From Vibrio sp. (GTDB lineage Bacteria; Pseudomonadota; Gammaproteobacteria; Enterobacterales; Vibrionaceae): a stretch of 11,390 nt of DNA. Under the pieces are notes generated by a model. That model was not told the DNA's origin, made no database searches, and saw only the letters and a program-made list of their open reading frames with translations. This document shows, piece after piece, positions 1 through 6,981 of the stretch (its first letter is position 1; every line of letters begins with the position of its first letter). The DNA lies in NCBI GenBank assembly GCA_007124475.1, contig SLFB01000320.1, positions 1 through 11,390 on the forward strand, given 5' to 3'. A program made the translations under genes and the position numbers.

Positions 1-11
1 GATCTATCAAA

Positions 12-596
12 ATGATTAAATCGAAATTCTTTAATTATCTTAAGCAATTTGGAGGATACGAAACACGCTCAATGTTTGGTGGAATAGGAGTCTTTCATCA
101 AGGAGCTATGTTTGTCTTACTGGCCAATAACTCTGTTTTCCTTCGAGGTGATGGAGATTTAAATCAGCAACTTAGTTTATTAGACTGTGAAAGATTTCGT
201 CATAAAAAAAAGCAAACTACAGCAGTTGTCAATTATTACGATATTACTACGCTATTTGAACAAGCTCACCCCGATCTAAATCAGCTGGTTACTCGTGCTA
301 TTAATTATGCTATTGAACAAAAAAATCATCAGCGAAGTCAGGCTTGTCGCCGATTACGTGACTTACCTAATATGCAGTTGACATTAGAAAGAATGGTCAG
401 AAAATCAGGCATCAATGATGTTGACACTTTCTTAAAGTTAGGGCCTGTGGAAGTGTTTGCTAAAGTGCGTGATACCTATGGTAACCACATAGATATTAGC
501 TTGTTATGGAAGTTTGCTGGCGCTATTGAAGGTATTCATTGGAAGCTACTGCAAGAGCCTAAAAAAAGGGAACTACTGAAATGCTACCAGTCCTAA
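12..596 (+). CDS. tfoX: TfoX/Sxy-family competence regulator
   Basis: Cytoplasmic regulator of the TfoX/Sxy family. In Vibrionaceae, TfoX works with CRP to switch on DNA-uptake genes (type IV pilus, ComEA and others) in response to chitin; this is family knowledge. Seen here: an N-terminal TfoX_N domain (about residues 8-98) with the signature RSMFGG at 19-24, and a C-terminal TfoX_C domain (about 113-190) opening with RLRDLPN at 114-120 and holding the conserved W166 and W177 region. The length of 194 aa is normal for the family. TfoX and its paralogue TfoY share both domains; neighbouring serC and the sensor-kinase genes favour TfoX by remembered V. cholerae gene order. The start is provisional: the frame stays open to the window edge (codons at 3-11), no ribosome binding site is visible in the 11 bases present, and the true start could lie upstream. 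A strong terminator follows. Confidence 0.9.
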   Translation: MIKSKFFNYLKQFGGYETRSMFGGIGVFHQGAMFVLLANNSVFLRGDGDLNQQLSLLDCERFRHKKKQTTAVVNYYDITTLFEQAHPDLNQLVTRAINYAIEQKNHQRSQACRRLRDLPNMQLTLERMVRKSGINDVDTFLKLGPVEVFAKVRDTYGNHIDISLLWKFAGAIEGIHWKLLQEPKKRELLKCYQS

Positions 597-608
597 TTAT
601 TGATTAAT

Positions 609-648
609 GATATCCCTAAACTTTTCAAGTTTGGGGATATCTTAATTT
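609..648 (+). terminator. Stem-loop terminator between convergent genes
   Basis: A 15-bp stem pairs 609-623 with 627-641 (one G-T pair) around a 3-base loop. A T-rich run follows on the plus strand, so it terminates tfoX. It sits between the convergent ends of tfoX and the outer-membrane protein gene. On the minus strand the following sequence is also AT-rich but has a poorer T tract, so it may act in both directions, more weakly in reverse. Confidence 0.85.
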
Positions 649-657
649 ATTTTATTT

Positions 658-1212
658 CTAGTATTTAAAGCGAGCGGTTAGCATCAGTTGCTCTTTATAA
701 GCATCATTGATACGTGCTTCAAGCCCTAAAGAAAACAGTTCAGTTGAATGGAATCGAGCGTATACAGAACCGATCCATTCATCTTCATCATTAATGGAGA
801 TATAACCGCCTTTACCACCCACTTCAAGCTGTGGGCCAAGCCATTGACGGATGCCTAAACTTAGCTCCATTCCTGTTTCAGCGCGGCGATATTCGCGTTT
901 GTCTTGAACGCGAAATAGCATCTCACCCGTTAAGTCAGCCCAATTATTCATTGGCGCATTAAATCCAAAACCAGCGGCTAAATCAAAGTCGCTTTCAAAC
1001 TCAGAGTCAACACGAGCGATCATATAAGCATTAGGATGAATGGACTTACTTATTGCAGCGCCAATTGTGGCAGGGCTAGCGCCAAAGCGAGCTTCAACAT
1101 ACTCGTAATTGAAGTTACTCATGATTGTTGGGCTATTAGGATCGTTTTGAGCCAGCGTATGAGTAGATACGAGTAATAGGGCTGTTGCCAGTATGGTTTT
1201 GCGCATAGTCAT
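658..1212 (-). CDS. Small outer-membrane beta-barrel protein (putative)
   Basis: An unnamed envelope protein of 184 aa. Residues 1-21 form a typical Sec signal peptide: basic start (R4, K5), hydrophobic core ATALLLV, and a likely signal peptidase I site after THTLA. The mature part of about 163 residues shows alternating polar/hydrophobic strands rich in Gly and aromatics (for example GFGFNAP, SLGIRQWLG, VGGKGGYIS) and ends in the aromatic pattern ARFKY, typical of small, perhaps 8-stranded, outer-membrane barrels. No specific function can be assigned; it resembles conserved hypothetical proteins found beside tfoX in vibrios. A weak binding site (TAGG) lies 6 bases before the first ATG; a second ATG two codons later is possible but its spacing is worse. 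It converges with tfoX and has a degraded ERIC about 34 bp upstream of its start, so its promoter lies in or close to that repeat. Membrane location is inferred from sequence character only. Confidence 0.8.
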   Translation of the reverse strand: MTMRKTILATALLLVSTHTLAQNDPNSPTIMSNFNYEYVEARFGASPATIGAAISKSIHPNAYMIARVDSEFESDFDLAAGFGFNAPMNNWADLTGEMLFRVQDKREYRRAETGMELSLGIRQWLGPQLEVGGKGGYISINDEDEWIGSVYARFHSTELFSLGLEARINDAYKEQLMLTARFKY

Positions 1213-1245
1213 GATAAACCTATCAGTTTGAGATGATTAATTTTA

Positions 1246-1369
1246 AATACCCTTCCTAGTTGGAACCGCAGTAGCATTGGCTGTGTTGGTTCATTCCAAA
1301 CATAGGCTTTGTCTCTAGTTATGGAGACCAGTTACTACCTGCCTGAAGCTCCAAGTCGCTTGGCTGATA
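1246..1369 (-). repeat. ERIC-type repeat, degraded copy
   Basis: A 124-bp element that aligns almost without gaps to the well-preserved ERIC at 9114-9237. Shared blocks include the left end TACCCTTCC, TTGGC near 1280, ACATAG in the centre, ATGGAGAC, CTACCTGC and the right end CCAAGTCGCTTGG. The terminal palindrome is damaged at the right (GCTGATA for GGGTATA). Strand is given for the usual ERIC reading direction. A 68-codon frame starting at 1309 runs through it and is spurious. Confidence 0.75.
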
Positions 1370-1565
1370 GTTTGTTTGCTTACTTACCAATCACTCTAAC
1401 AAACACTTTAAATAGGTTGAGTGTAAAGTATCGATTGGGCACAAAGCTTGAAATCAACGTTTTACTACAGAGCAAGGTATTTGAATTAATAACAATTTTG
1501 AACATAGACCTATGATAATCCATTCAACGGTGAGAACTCTACAAAAATATGTTTCGATTTGTAGA
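1370..1565. other. Non-coding remainder of a 353-bp intergenic gap
   Basis: With the ERIC copy before it, this fills the gap 1213-1565 between the receiver gene and the outer-membrane protein gene, both on the minus strand. It is AT-rich with no credible gene. An 8-bp inverted repeat (1538-1545 with 1558-1565) sits right after the receiver stop codon but lacks a T tract and strong GC pairing, so I do not call it a terminator. I see no convincing promoter for the outer-membrane protein gene, though one is expected here. Confidence 0.5.
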
Positions 1566-2063
1566 TTACTCGCCATAAGAGTGGCGATTATCGGCTAATG
1601 CATTAAGAATTAACTCAGTATCAAGGATCGCCATCCAACTCATGAGATCTTTTTCATGCTCGATGACATAATGGGTTAACTGATGTTTGACTGTGTCACA
1701 GAGCTGCTGCGGTTGCCAAGGTTTACTGATGAAAAAGTCAAGACTCGAGTGATTCACGGCTTCAACAGTATCATCCAGTCCGGCCTGGCCAGTCAAAAGA
1801 ATTTTTCGGGTTGATTGGGTCTCTTGTACTTGATTCAGCTCAATTAAGAAATGAATGCCTGTTTCTTGAGGCATAATGTGATCACATAAGATCAAGGCCA
1901 AAGGAATATCCTGCTGTTGATATTCCGCAATAACGTCTTTAGCTTCCGCAACAGACTGCGCGGCTTCTAAAATAAAATTCGTTTCAAATAGGCTTAGGTC
2001 CTGTAATACGCTATCAAGTACTTCACGTTCATCATCAACACATAGAATCATTAACTTGCGCAT
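1566..2063 (-). CDS. Stand-alone response-regulator receiver protein
   Basis: A CheY-like phospho-acceptor with no DNA-binding or enzymatic output domain. Of 165 aa, residues 1-125 are a complete receiver: acidic pair D10-D11, phospho-acceptor D61 in the string CDHIMP, T91 in LLTGQ, and K114-P115 in SKPW. Residues about 128-165 form a short helical tail that is clearly similar to the segment just after the receiver in the neighbouring kinase. It lies 3 bp after the kinase stop with a good ribosome binding site (AGGGAG about 9 bases before ATG) inside the last codons of the kinase, so the two are co-transcribed and probably coupled in translation. Inferred role: partner of the kinase, either passing phosphate onward or acting by protein contact. 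The downstream target cannot be read from this window. Confidence 0.92.
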   Translation of the reverse strand: MRKLMILCVDDEREVLDSVLQDLSLFETNFILEAAQSVAEAKDVIAEYQQQDIPLALILCDHIMPQETGIHFLIELNQVQETQSTRKILLTGQAGLDDTVEAVNHSSLDFFISKPWQPQQLCDTVKHQLTHYVIEHEKDLMSWMAILDTELILNALADNRHSYGE

Positions 2064-2066
2064 GCT

Positions 2067-4010
2067 TTATCTCCCTAACTGAGCAACTTGATTAATCGGC
2101 AACCATACTTGCATGGTCGTAAATCTGCCAATTTCACTATCGACTTGAATCCAGCCTTGATGCTGGTTAACGATTTGTTGGCATACGGATAAACCAATAC
2201 CTAATCCAAAGTTACCTTCTCGCTTGGTGGTATAATTGAGCTCAAAAATCCGTTGCAGGCGACTGGCAGGAATACCACAACCGTTATCGGTAAAGCTAAC
2301 GACGACATAGGTTAGCTGCTGATGATCGCGCTGTTCGGTGGTAATGGTTAATACCCCATGATCAGGAAAGGCTTCTATCGCGTTAGAAATCAGATTAGTC
2401 CATACTTGTTGTAACGCAATCGGTCGACATTCAATATAGTTAAGACAATTATACTGTTTAATTACTGTATGGCGCTTCAAACGATTGTCAAAGATTACCA
2501 GTGTGTCTTCTAAACCTTCATGGATATCCACATGATGGAAAGTCTCATCATCACTACGAGCATAGCCTTTGAGACTTTTCACCATATCACTAATTCGTTG
2601 TGCACAAACAGAGATAGAGCGTAAATTACTGCCTGTTAAAAAATAGTCTTCTAGTTGTTCGATTTCTTGCCAAGCTTGTTTCGGATGTGTATGTGCTAAA
2701 TTAAGCAGCTTTTGCTCGTTATCGAGCCTCAGTTTGACGATTTTTTTTGCTAATAGCCTATCACCAATTATGTCATTGACGTGTTTGACTGTTTTTCGTT
2801 CATCAGCAGTAGATATGGGTTTTGCTTTGAGTGCATGATTGAGTAATTGAGAGCCAGTTTGCGCTAACGAGCTTGATGGCGGATTATTAACCAGTACCGT
2901 GATATGATGTTTTAAATTTTCACTACCGCGTAAAATTGCTGCAATAGGGTTATTCAATTCATGAGCTACCCCAGCAACTAATTGGCCTAAAATAGCCATT
3001 TTTTCACTTTCAATCAGTTGATTCTGTGCGGATTCAAGGTGATCTAAAGTTTTTTGCAGTTGCAGTTTAGTATTAATGCTGCGTTGTAAGCGGCGATTAA
3101 AATGCCTCAGTAACAAGTTAGTAAATAAGGGGAGCAAGCTGGTGTTACTGTGCATTACTTTGGAAAAAGTATCGCGGTCGAGTTTAATGACATCAGTACG
3201 GGTAAGGGTTAATGCGGTTGAGAAAGAAGCTTCACCAGTAACAAACGACATCCCTCCGACAATATTTCCTTTCTTGTGTCTGACGACTTCTCGTTGTTGT
3301 CCCGCTTCATCTCGTTTATATAAAGCAACCTCACCTGATGTTATAAACCATAAAAAATGGTTATCTTCTCCTTCGACCGTTAATAGATGTTCCGCTGAAT
3401 AGGTTCGGCAGGCTCTTGTTTCATCGTTATTGTCAAAAAATGTGTATAAAGCTCCAATCACTTGTTCTGCTAATTCTTGATCGGACATTCGATGATAGTC
3501 GCTGATAAAACCTTCACGGTAACTGCGCATTTTCTGGTCGATATGAGCGCGTAAAATTCGAGTTTGATCGAGCAATGTACTGTAGGACAAGATGTTGTCC
3601 GGATCGTGTTCCAGCAAGTAGGTTGTTAACTCCTGCAAGACCGTTTTGTGCAAAACATTATCTTGTAATGGTTTAGTAAGGCAGTAATCTAAGCGACCTT
3701 CATTGACAGCACTGACGATAGCTTGCACATCCTGACCACTACTAATGAGTATTTTTCTTGCGTTTTTAGTCGCGAGATTTTTATCTAATTGCACCAAAAA
3801 TTCGGCACCATCAAAAGCTTCATGGTGACTTGCTATGACCAAGGCGGTTATTTGTTGCCTTTCTTCGATAAATTGCAGTGCTTGTTCGGCTTCAGAGAGA
3901 CAGTCGGAGGTATATAAGTCGAATTTTGAGGAAAACACACACAATTCATTTCGCCATTGCTCAATGCTAATTGGATTGTTATCTAAACAAAGCAAAGCAT
4001 ATCGATTCAC
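2067..4010 (-). CDS. Multidomain sensor histidine kinase (pseudo-receiver, cNMP-like, HisKA, HATPase)
   Basis: A histidine kinase of 647 aa with no transmembrane segment, so cytoplasmic. Domain order from the preferred start: receiver-like fold (1-120), homologous helical tail (about 125-170), cyclic-nucleotide-binding-like domain (about 188-312), coiled coil (about 312-340), HisKA with phospho-acceptor H350 in GVAHELNNP, then HATPase_c with N box (N543 in ISNAIEA), G1 (D575 in DNGCGIP), F box (IFELNYTT) and G2 (GLGIGLS). Oddities: the receiver has Ser61 where the partner regulator has Asp61, and D-N instead of D-D at 10-11, so it cannot be phosphorylated normally; the nucleotide-binding Arg is not evident; and DHp has about 70 extra residues between H350 and the second helix. 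Start: a GTG at 4008-4010 aligns residue for residue with the partner's start; another GTG at 4059-4061 would add 17 residues. Neither has a strong binding site. First gene of a two-gene operon. Confidence 0.9.
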   Translation of the reverse strand: MNRYALLCLDNNPISIEQWRNELCVFSSKFDLYTSDCLSEAEQALQFIEERQQITALVIASHHEAFDGAEFLVQLDKNLATKNARKILISSGQDVQAIVSAVNEGRLDYCLTKPLQDNVLHKTVLQELTTYLLEHDPDNILSYSTLLDQTRILRAHIDQKMRSYREGFISDYHRMSDQELAEQVIGALYTFFDNNDETRACRTYSAEHLLTVEGEDNHFLWFITSGEVALYKRDEAGQQREVVRHKKGNIVGGMSFVTGEASFSTALTLTRTDVIKLDRDTFSKVMHSNTSLLPLFTNLLLRHFNRRLQRSINTKLQLQKTLDHLESAQNQLIESEKMAILGQLVAGVAHELNNPIAAILRGSENLKHHITVLVNNPPSSSLAQTGSQLLNHALKAKPISTADERKTVKHVNDIIGDRLLAKKIVKLRLDNEQKLLNLAHTHPKQAWQEIEQLEDYFLTGSNLRSISVCAQRISDMVKSLKGYARSDDETFHHVDIHEGLEDTLVIFDNRLKRHTVIKQYNCLNYIECRPIALQQVWTNLISNAIEAFPDHGVLTITTEQRDHQQLTYVVVSFTDNGCGIPASRLQRIFELNYTTKREGNFGLGIGLSVCQQIVNQHQGWIQVDSEIGRFTTMQVWLPINQVAQLGR

Positions 4011-4318
4011 AGAGATACCGTTTAATAATGAATACTCAAAATAACCATAACAAAATATCACGACTTGAATTGAGAGCTGAGTTTGAGAACGATCAAAATG
4101 GTACGGATTGATATCATTTTTTTAACCTTGCTATTTTAAGCTCAAGGAGACTACATTTGTTTACTTCAATCACATCATCTGTCTATGTTCATGAGAATAA
4201 AACCATCTGTCACCTCGCTGCAACGCCTAGTGATTTGGATATACATAGGTGAATCCTTACTTGAGCCAAATTGATCATTTGCGGTAAACTGGTGAAAATA
4301 TGATGAGGTTAGGTAATT
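4011..4318. promoter_or_regulatory. Divergent intergenic region between kinase operon and DUF945 gene
   Basis: About 308 bp separating two divergently transcribed units, so it must hold promoters for both. It contains a degraded ERIC at 4121-4243. Weak promoter-like hexamers are present (TTGATC at 4271-4276 and TATGAT at 4299-4304 on the plus strand), but the spacing does not fit a standard promoter and I do not assign one. The part next to the kinase (4011-4061) could instead be coding if the upstream GTG is used. No small gene is credible here. Confidence 0.5.
4121..4243 (-). repeat. ERIC-type repeat, degraded copy
   Basis: A 123-bp stretch that aligns along its whole length to the ERIC at 9114-9237. 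The best block is CAATCACAT with TCTATG and TCATG following (4167-4193); then CTGCAAC and ATTTGG lead to the right end GGATATA. The left end is TTTAACC in place of TATACCC. It has the same orientation as the other copies here. The central region is best kept; the inner arm is eroded. Confidence 0.7.
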
Positions 4319-5578
4319 ATGAAAAATATCAAACAAATAGGTGCTGTCGGTGGCGCGGTAGCATTGTTACTCTGTTGGCCACTTGCAGTGGGGCACATTG
4401 GTCATCAGGTGATCAATCATGGATTGGCCGAAATCGATAGTAACCAAATCTCAGCTGAGATTATTACCTATGATCGCGGTTATTTATCCTCAAATGTGAC
4501 AACTCAATTTAGTGTCACCGATACCAGTTTAAAACAACAACTCATTAGTGAGGGGCTTCCAACTCAATGGTTAGTAGAAAGTCACATTAAGCATCAGTTA
4601 TTCAGTCTCGCTGCAGAATCACGATTACCTGAATATCCAGATCTACCTATTACTATGCAATCTCAAACTCGATTGAATGGCAATACGGATTACTCTGTTC
4701 AGATGGATAATTGGCATTTTCAATCCGAGGGCGAGCAGCCTTTCCATCTTGCGGTGCAGCCTATAACGTTAAACGGTTCTATCTCAAGAGCCGGTGAGCT
4801 CAGTTATCATTTGCAGTTGCCATCAGCAAGAATTAATTTTATTGATGGTCAAACCTTACAGATCTCTGAGTTTGTGGCGCAGGGATATGGCCATCAAGAG
4901 CATAATTTTTGGTTGGGTCAACAGGCACTCAAGTTAGCAAATTTAACGCTGCTTGATGATGAAGATGGTGTTGTGTTTTCTGCTAACCAAGGTAATTATG
5001 TTTTTGTCTCTTCATTAGATGAAAGTAAACAACGTTTTACTGGACAACATAATTTAGTGATTGCAGAACTGGCTAATGAAGAGGGAAATATAAAACAGCT
5101 GACATTTGATTTTAGTCTTGCGGATCTTGATAGTCAGGCTTTTGAACAATTATCAGAACTTTACCATGATTATGCTGACTCGCCTTTTGATACGCTGAAT
5201 CGCGCTTTACCTGTGATGGAAAGGCTATTTGCACAAGGTTTTAGCTTGAATTTAAACCAGCTATCTGCAGTAGTGGGTGAGGGAGAATTTAATGCTAAGT
5301 GGTTGTTGTCGGTTCCAATGGGCACAGATAATATTCTACAAGATCCAACCAGCATACTACCTGCATTGACTGGAGAAGTAGATAATTATATCTCTCAACA
5401 ATTTGCAGAAGATTTTCCTTTCATTCAAATGACGATGGATGAGTTAGTTATGATGGAAATGGCAACTCAAGATGAGAGTGGGTACTATATTAAAGCTAAT
5501 TTAAAACAAGGTGATGTGTTGTTTAGTAATGGCACTCAAGTTGCTTTGTTAAGCCTATTGATGCCCTTGTTTATGTAG
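4319..5578 (+). CDS. DUF945 / YdgA-like envelope protein
   Basis: A 419-aa protein of the DUF945 (YdgA) family, whose biochemical function is not established. Residues about 7-26 form one N-terminal hydrophobic segment (VGGAVALLLCW), acting as a signal anchor or uncleaved signal, so most of the protein should face the periplasm. The family signature YDRGYLSS is at 51-58, followed by alternating beta-strand sequence typical of the family. The hydrophobic C-terminus (LLSLLMPLFM) is also visible. Start choice: AGG at 4311-4313 is 5 bases before ATG, with a second GAGG slightly further up. It is divergent from the kinase operon and 168 bp upstream of serC with no terminator between, so limited read-through into serC is possible. 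Family assignment is by signature, topology and length. Confidence 0.85.
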   Translation: MKNIKQIGAVGGAVALLLCWPLAVGHIGHQVINHGLAEIDSNQISAEIITYDRGYLSSNVTTQFSVTDTSLKQQLISEGLPTQWLVESHIKHQLFSLAAESRLPEYPDLPITMQSQTRLNGNTDYSVQMDNWHFQSEGEQPFHLAVQPITLNGSISRAGELSYHLQLPSARINFIDGQTLQISEFVAQGYGHQEHNFWLGQQALKLANLTLLDDEDGVVFSANQGNYVFVSSLDESKQRFTGQHNLVIAELANEEGNIKQLTFDFSLADLDSQAFEQLSELYHDYADSPFDTLNRALPVMERLFAQGFSLNLNQLSAVVGEGEFNAKWLLSVPMGTDNILQDPTSILPALTGEVDNYISQQFAEDFPFIQMTMDELVMMEMATQDESGYYIKANLKQGDVLFSNGTQVALLSLLMPLFM

Positions 5579-5580
5579 TT

Positions 5581-5705
5581 ATTTACCAGCTAGCTGAAGA
5601 TGCTTCAGTGTCGGTTGTGTTTCTTGATCCTGAATTACATCGCTTGTTTATGTTTAAGAGGGATCATGAAAGCTTCCACGTTGTCTCACCATGCTAGTTT
5701 TGACT
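5581..5705 (-). repeat. Possible fourth ERIC-type repeat, strongly degraded
   Basis: Beginning 3 bases after the DUF945 stop, this stretch resembles the ERIC at 9114 in its first two thirds: GAAGATGC, GTGTCGG, then AATTACAT, TTTATG and GGGATCA in the same order and spacing. The right end is barely recognisable and the terminal palindrome is lost. It may be a decayed copy or a chance partial match. The boundaries are approximate. Confidence 0.45.
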
Positions 5706-5746
5706 TTGACAGTTTTTCTATTATCTAGAGCAGGAGCAAGTAATTC

Positions 5747-6841
5747 ATGGAGCCAAATACGGACATTATTTATAATTTTAGCGCAGGACCTGCTGCATTG
5801 CCTAAGGCGGTGATGGATAAAGCGCAAGCTGAATTCGTCAATTGGAGCAACTTAGGCGTATCGGTAATGGAAATCAGCCACCGTAGTAAGCCTTTTATTC
5901 AAGTAGCAAAAGAAGCAGAGCAAGATTTAAGAGACCTGCTTAATATTCCTGATAACTATAAGGTGCTTTTTTGTCATGGGGGAGCTCGTGCGCAATTTGC
6001 AGCCGTGCCGCTTAATTTACTGGGATCTGCAACCTCAGCAACTTATATTGATGCTGGCTACTGGGCAGCCAGTGCAGTAAAAGAAGCAAAGAAATACTGT
6101 CAGGTTAATTTATTTGACGCCAAGCTTGATAAGCAAGGCAAAACCGCAGTCATTCCAGCAAGTGAATGGCAAATCGATACCGACTCAGCCTATGTTCATT
6201 TTTGTCCCAATGAAACTATCGACGGAATTGAAATCAATGATTTGCCATTGACTGATAAACCTATCATTGCTGATATGTCATCGACAATTCTATCGCGTGA
6301 AATTGATGTTTCTCGTTACGGGGTAATTTATGCGGGCGCGCAGAAAAATATCGGTCCTGCTGGCCTTTGCATTGTGATTGTCCGTGAAGACTTGCTAGGT
6401 TTAGCGAGTAATGTACTACCAAGTATACTTAACTACCAATTGTTGGCCGAACAAGATTCGATGTTTAATACTCCCCCTACTTATGCATGGTATTTATCTG
6501 GGTTGGTATTTAAATGGCTAAAACAGCAAGGTGGGGTGAAAGCGATAGAGCAAGTTAACCGAGCTAAAGGGGCTTTATTGTATAATTACATTGATTCATC
6601 TGATTTTTATCATAACAATATTCATCCTGGCAATCGTTCCTTGATGAATGTACCGTTTCAGTTAGCTAATCCACAATTAGATGAGGTTTTCTTGGCTGAG
6701 GCTGAACAACGAGGTTTGGTGTCTTTGAAAGGGCATAGAGCGTCTGGTGGCATGAGAGCCTCGATTTATAATGCCATGCCACTGGCCGGTGTTCAGGCGT
6801 TGGTAGATTTTATGCAAGAGTTCGCTGCCAAGCATGCTTGA
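5747..6841 (+). CDS. serC: Phosphoserine aminotransferase
   Basis: Cytoplasmic PLP enzyme converting 3-phosphohydroxypyruvate and glutamate to O-phosphoserine and 2-oxoglutarate (serine pathway). In gammaproteobacteria it also acts on the 4-phosphohydroxythreonine precursor in pyridoxine synthesis. The 364 aa match the family length and align end to end with remembered E. coli SerC. Visible: NFSAGPAALP at 10-19, SVMEISHRS at 39-47, CHGGARAQF at 76-84, CPNETIDG at 153-160, and the PLP-binding lysine K200 in YAGAQKNIGPAG. The C-terminus keeps HRASGGMRASIYNAMP. AGGAG at 5732-5736 lies 10 bases before ATG and supports the start. It stands alone: aroA, its downstream partner in many enterics, is absent and a terminator follows. 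A 20-codon serine-rich frame lies just upstream (5666-5728). Confidence 0.98.
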   Translation: MEPNTDIIYNFSAGPAALPKAVMDKAQAEFVNWSNLGVSVMEISHRSKPFIQVAKEAEQDLRDLLNIPDNYKVLFCHGGARAQFAAVPLNLLGSATSATYIDAGYWAASAVKEAKKYCQVNLFDAKLDKQGKTAVIPASEWQIDTDSAYVHFCPNETIDGIEINDLPLTDKPIIADMSSTILSREIDVSRYGVIYAGAQKNIGPAGLCIVIVREDLLGLASNVLPSILNYQLLAEQDSMFNTPPTYAWYLSGLVFKWLKQQGGVKAIEQVNRAKGALLYNYIDSSDFYHNNIHPGNRSLMNVPFQLANPQLDEVFLAEAEQRGLVSLKGHRASGGMRASIYNAMPLAGVQALVDFMQEFAAKHA

Positions 6842-6868
6842 TTTTTAGTTTTTTACACTAATATTAAT

Positions 6869-6904
6869 AAAAACACCAGCAGGATGCCCTGCTGGTGTTT
6901 TTAT
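6869..6904 (+). terminator. Rho-independent terminator of serC
   Basis: A GC-rich 10-bp stem (CACCAGCAGG at 6874-6883 with its complement at 6888-6897) surrounds the loop ATGC. It is preceded by an A run and followed by a T run, extending the pairing to about 15 bp. It is symmetrical enough to work on both strands, but no minus-strand gene reaches it. Confidence 0.95.
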
Positions 6905-6960
6905 TTTGATAGTTTCAATAATAAATGAGTGGTTATGCAGCATAGAGAGATTTCATGGTT

Positions 6961-6981
6961 CATAATTAATACATAATTAAT
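6961..6981. repeat. Short tandem repeat, two units
   Basis: The 10-base unit CATAATTAAT occurs twice, separated by a single A, within the AT-rich gap between the serC terminator and the chemoreceptor gene. It lies about 150 bp before the chemoreceptor start, where an upstream regulatory site could sit. No protein can be assigned to it. Confidence 0.4.

Noticed and set aside
1309..1515. Plus-strand frame of 68 codons
   Set aside because: It starts inside a degraded ERIC element, has no ribosome binding site and no recognisable protein pattern.
1538..1565. Inverted repeat right after the receiver stop codon as a terminator
   Set aside because: Only 8 bp, mostly A-T pairs, a 12-base loop and no T tract on the minus strand.
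3076..3402. Plus-strand frame of 108 codons inside the kinase gene
   Set aside because: It is antisense to the well-supported kinase coding sequence and its Cys/Arg/Ser-rich product resembles no protein family.
3835..4044. Plus-strand frame of 69 codons opposite the kinase N-terminus
   Set aside because: Antisense to the receiver-like domain, with no ribosome binding site or family signature.
5170..5355. Minus-strand frame of 61 codons inside the DUF945 gene
   Set aside because: Antisense to a coding region with clear family features; nothing supports expression.
5579..5695. Open frame with protein-like composition after the DUF945 stop (…FLDPELHRLFMF…)
   Set aside because: No start with a binding site, and the region is better explained as a decayed ERIC; it could only be a gene remnant, which I cannot show.
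5706..5711. Perfect TTGACA hexamer before serC as a -35 box
   Set aside because: No acceptable -10 hexamer at 16-18 bases; TATTAT at 5719 is too close.
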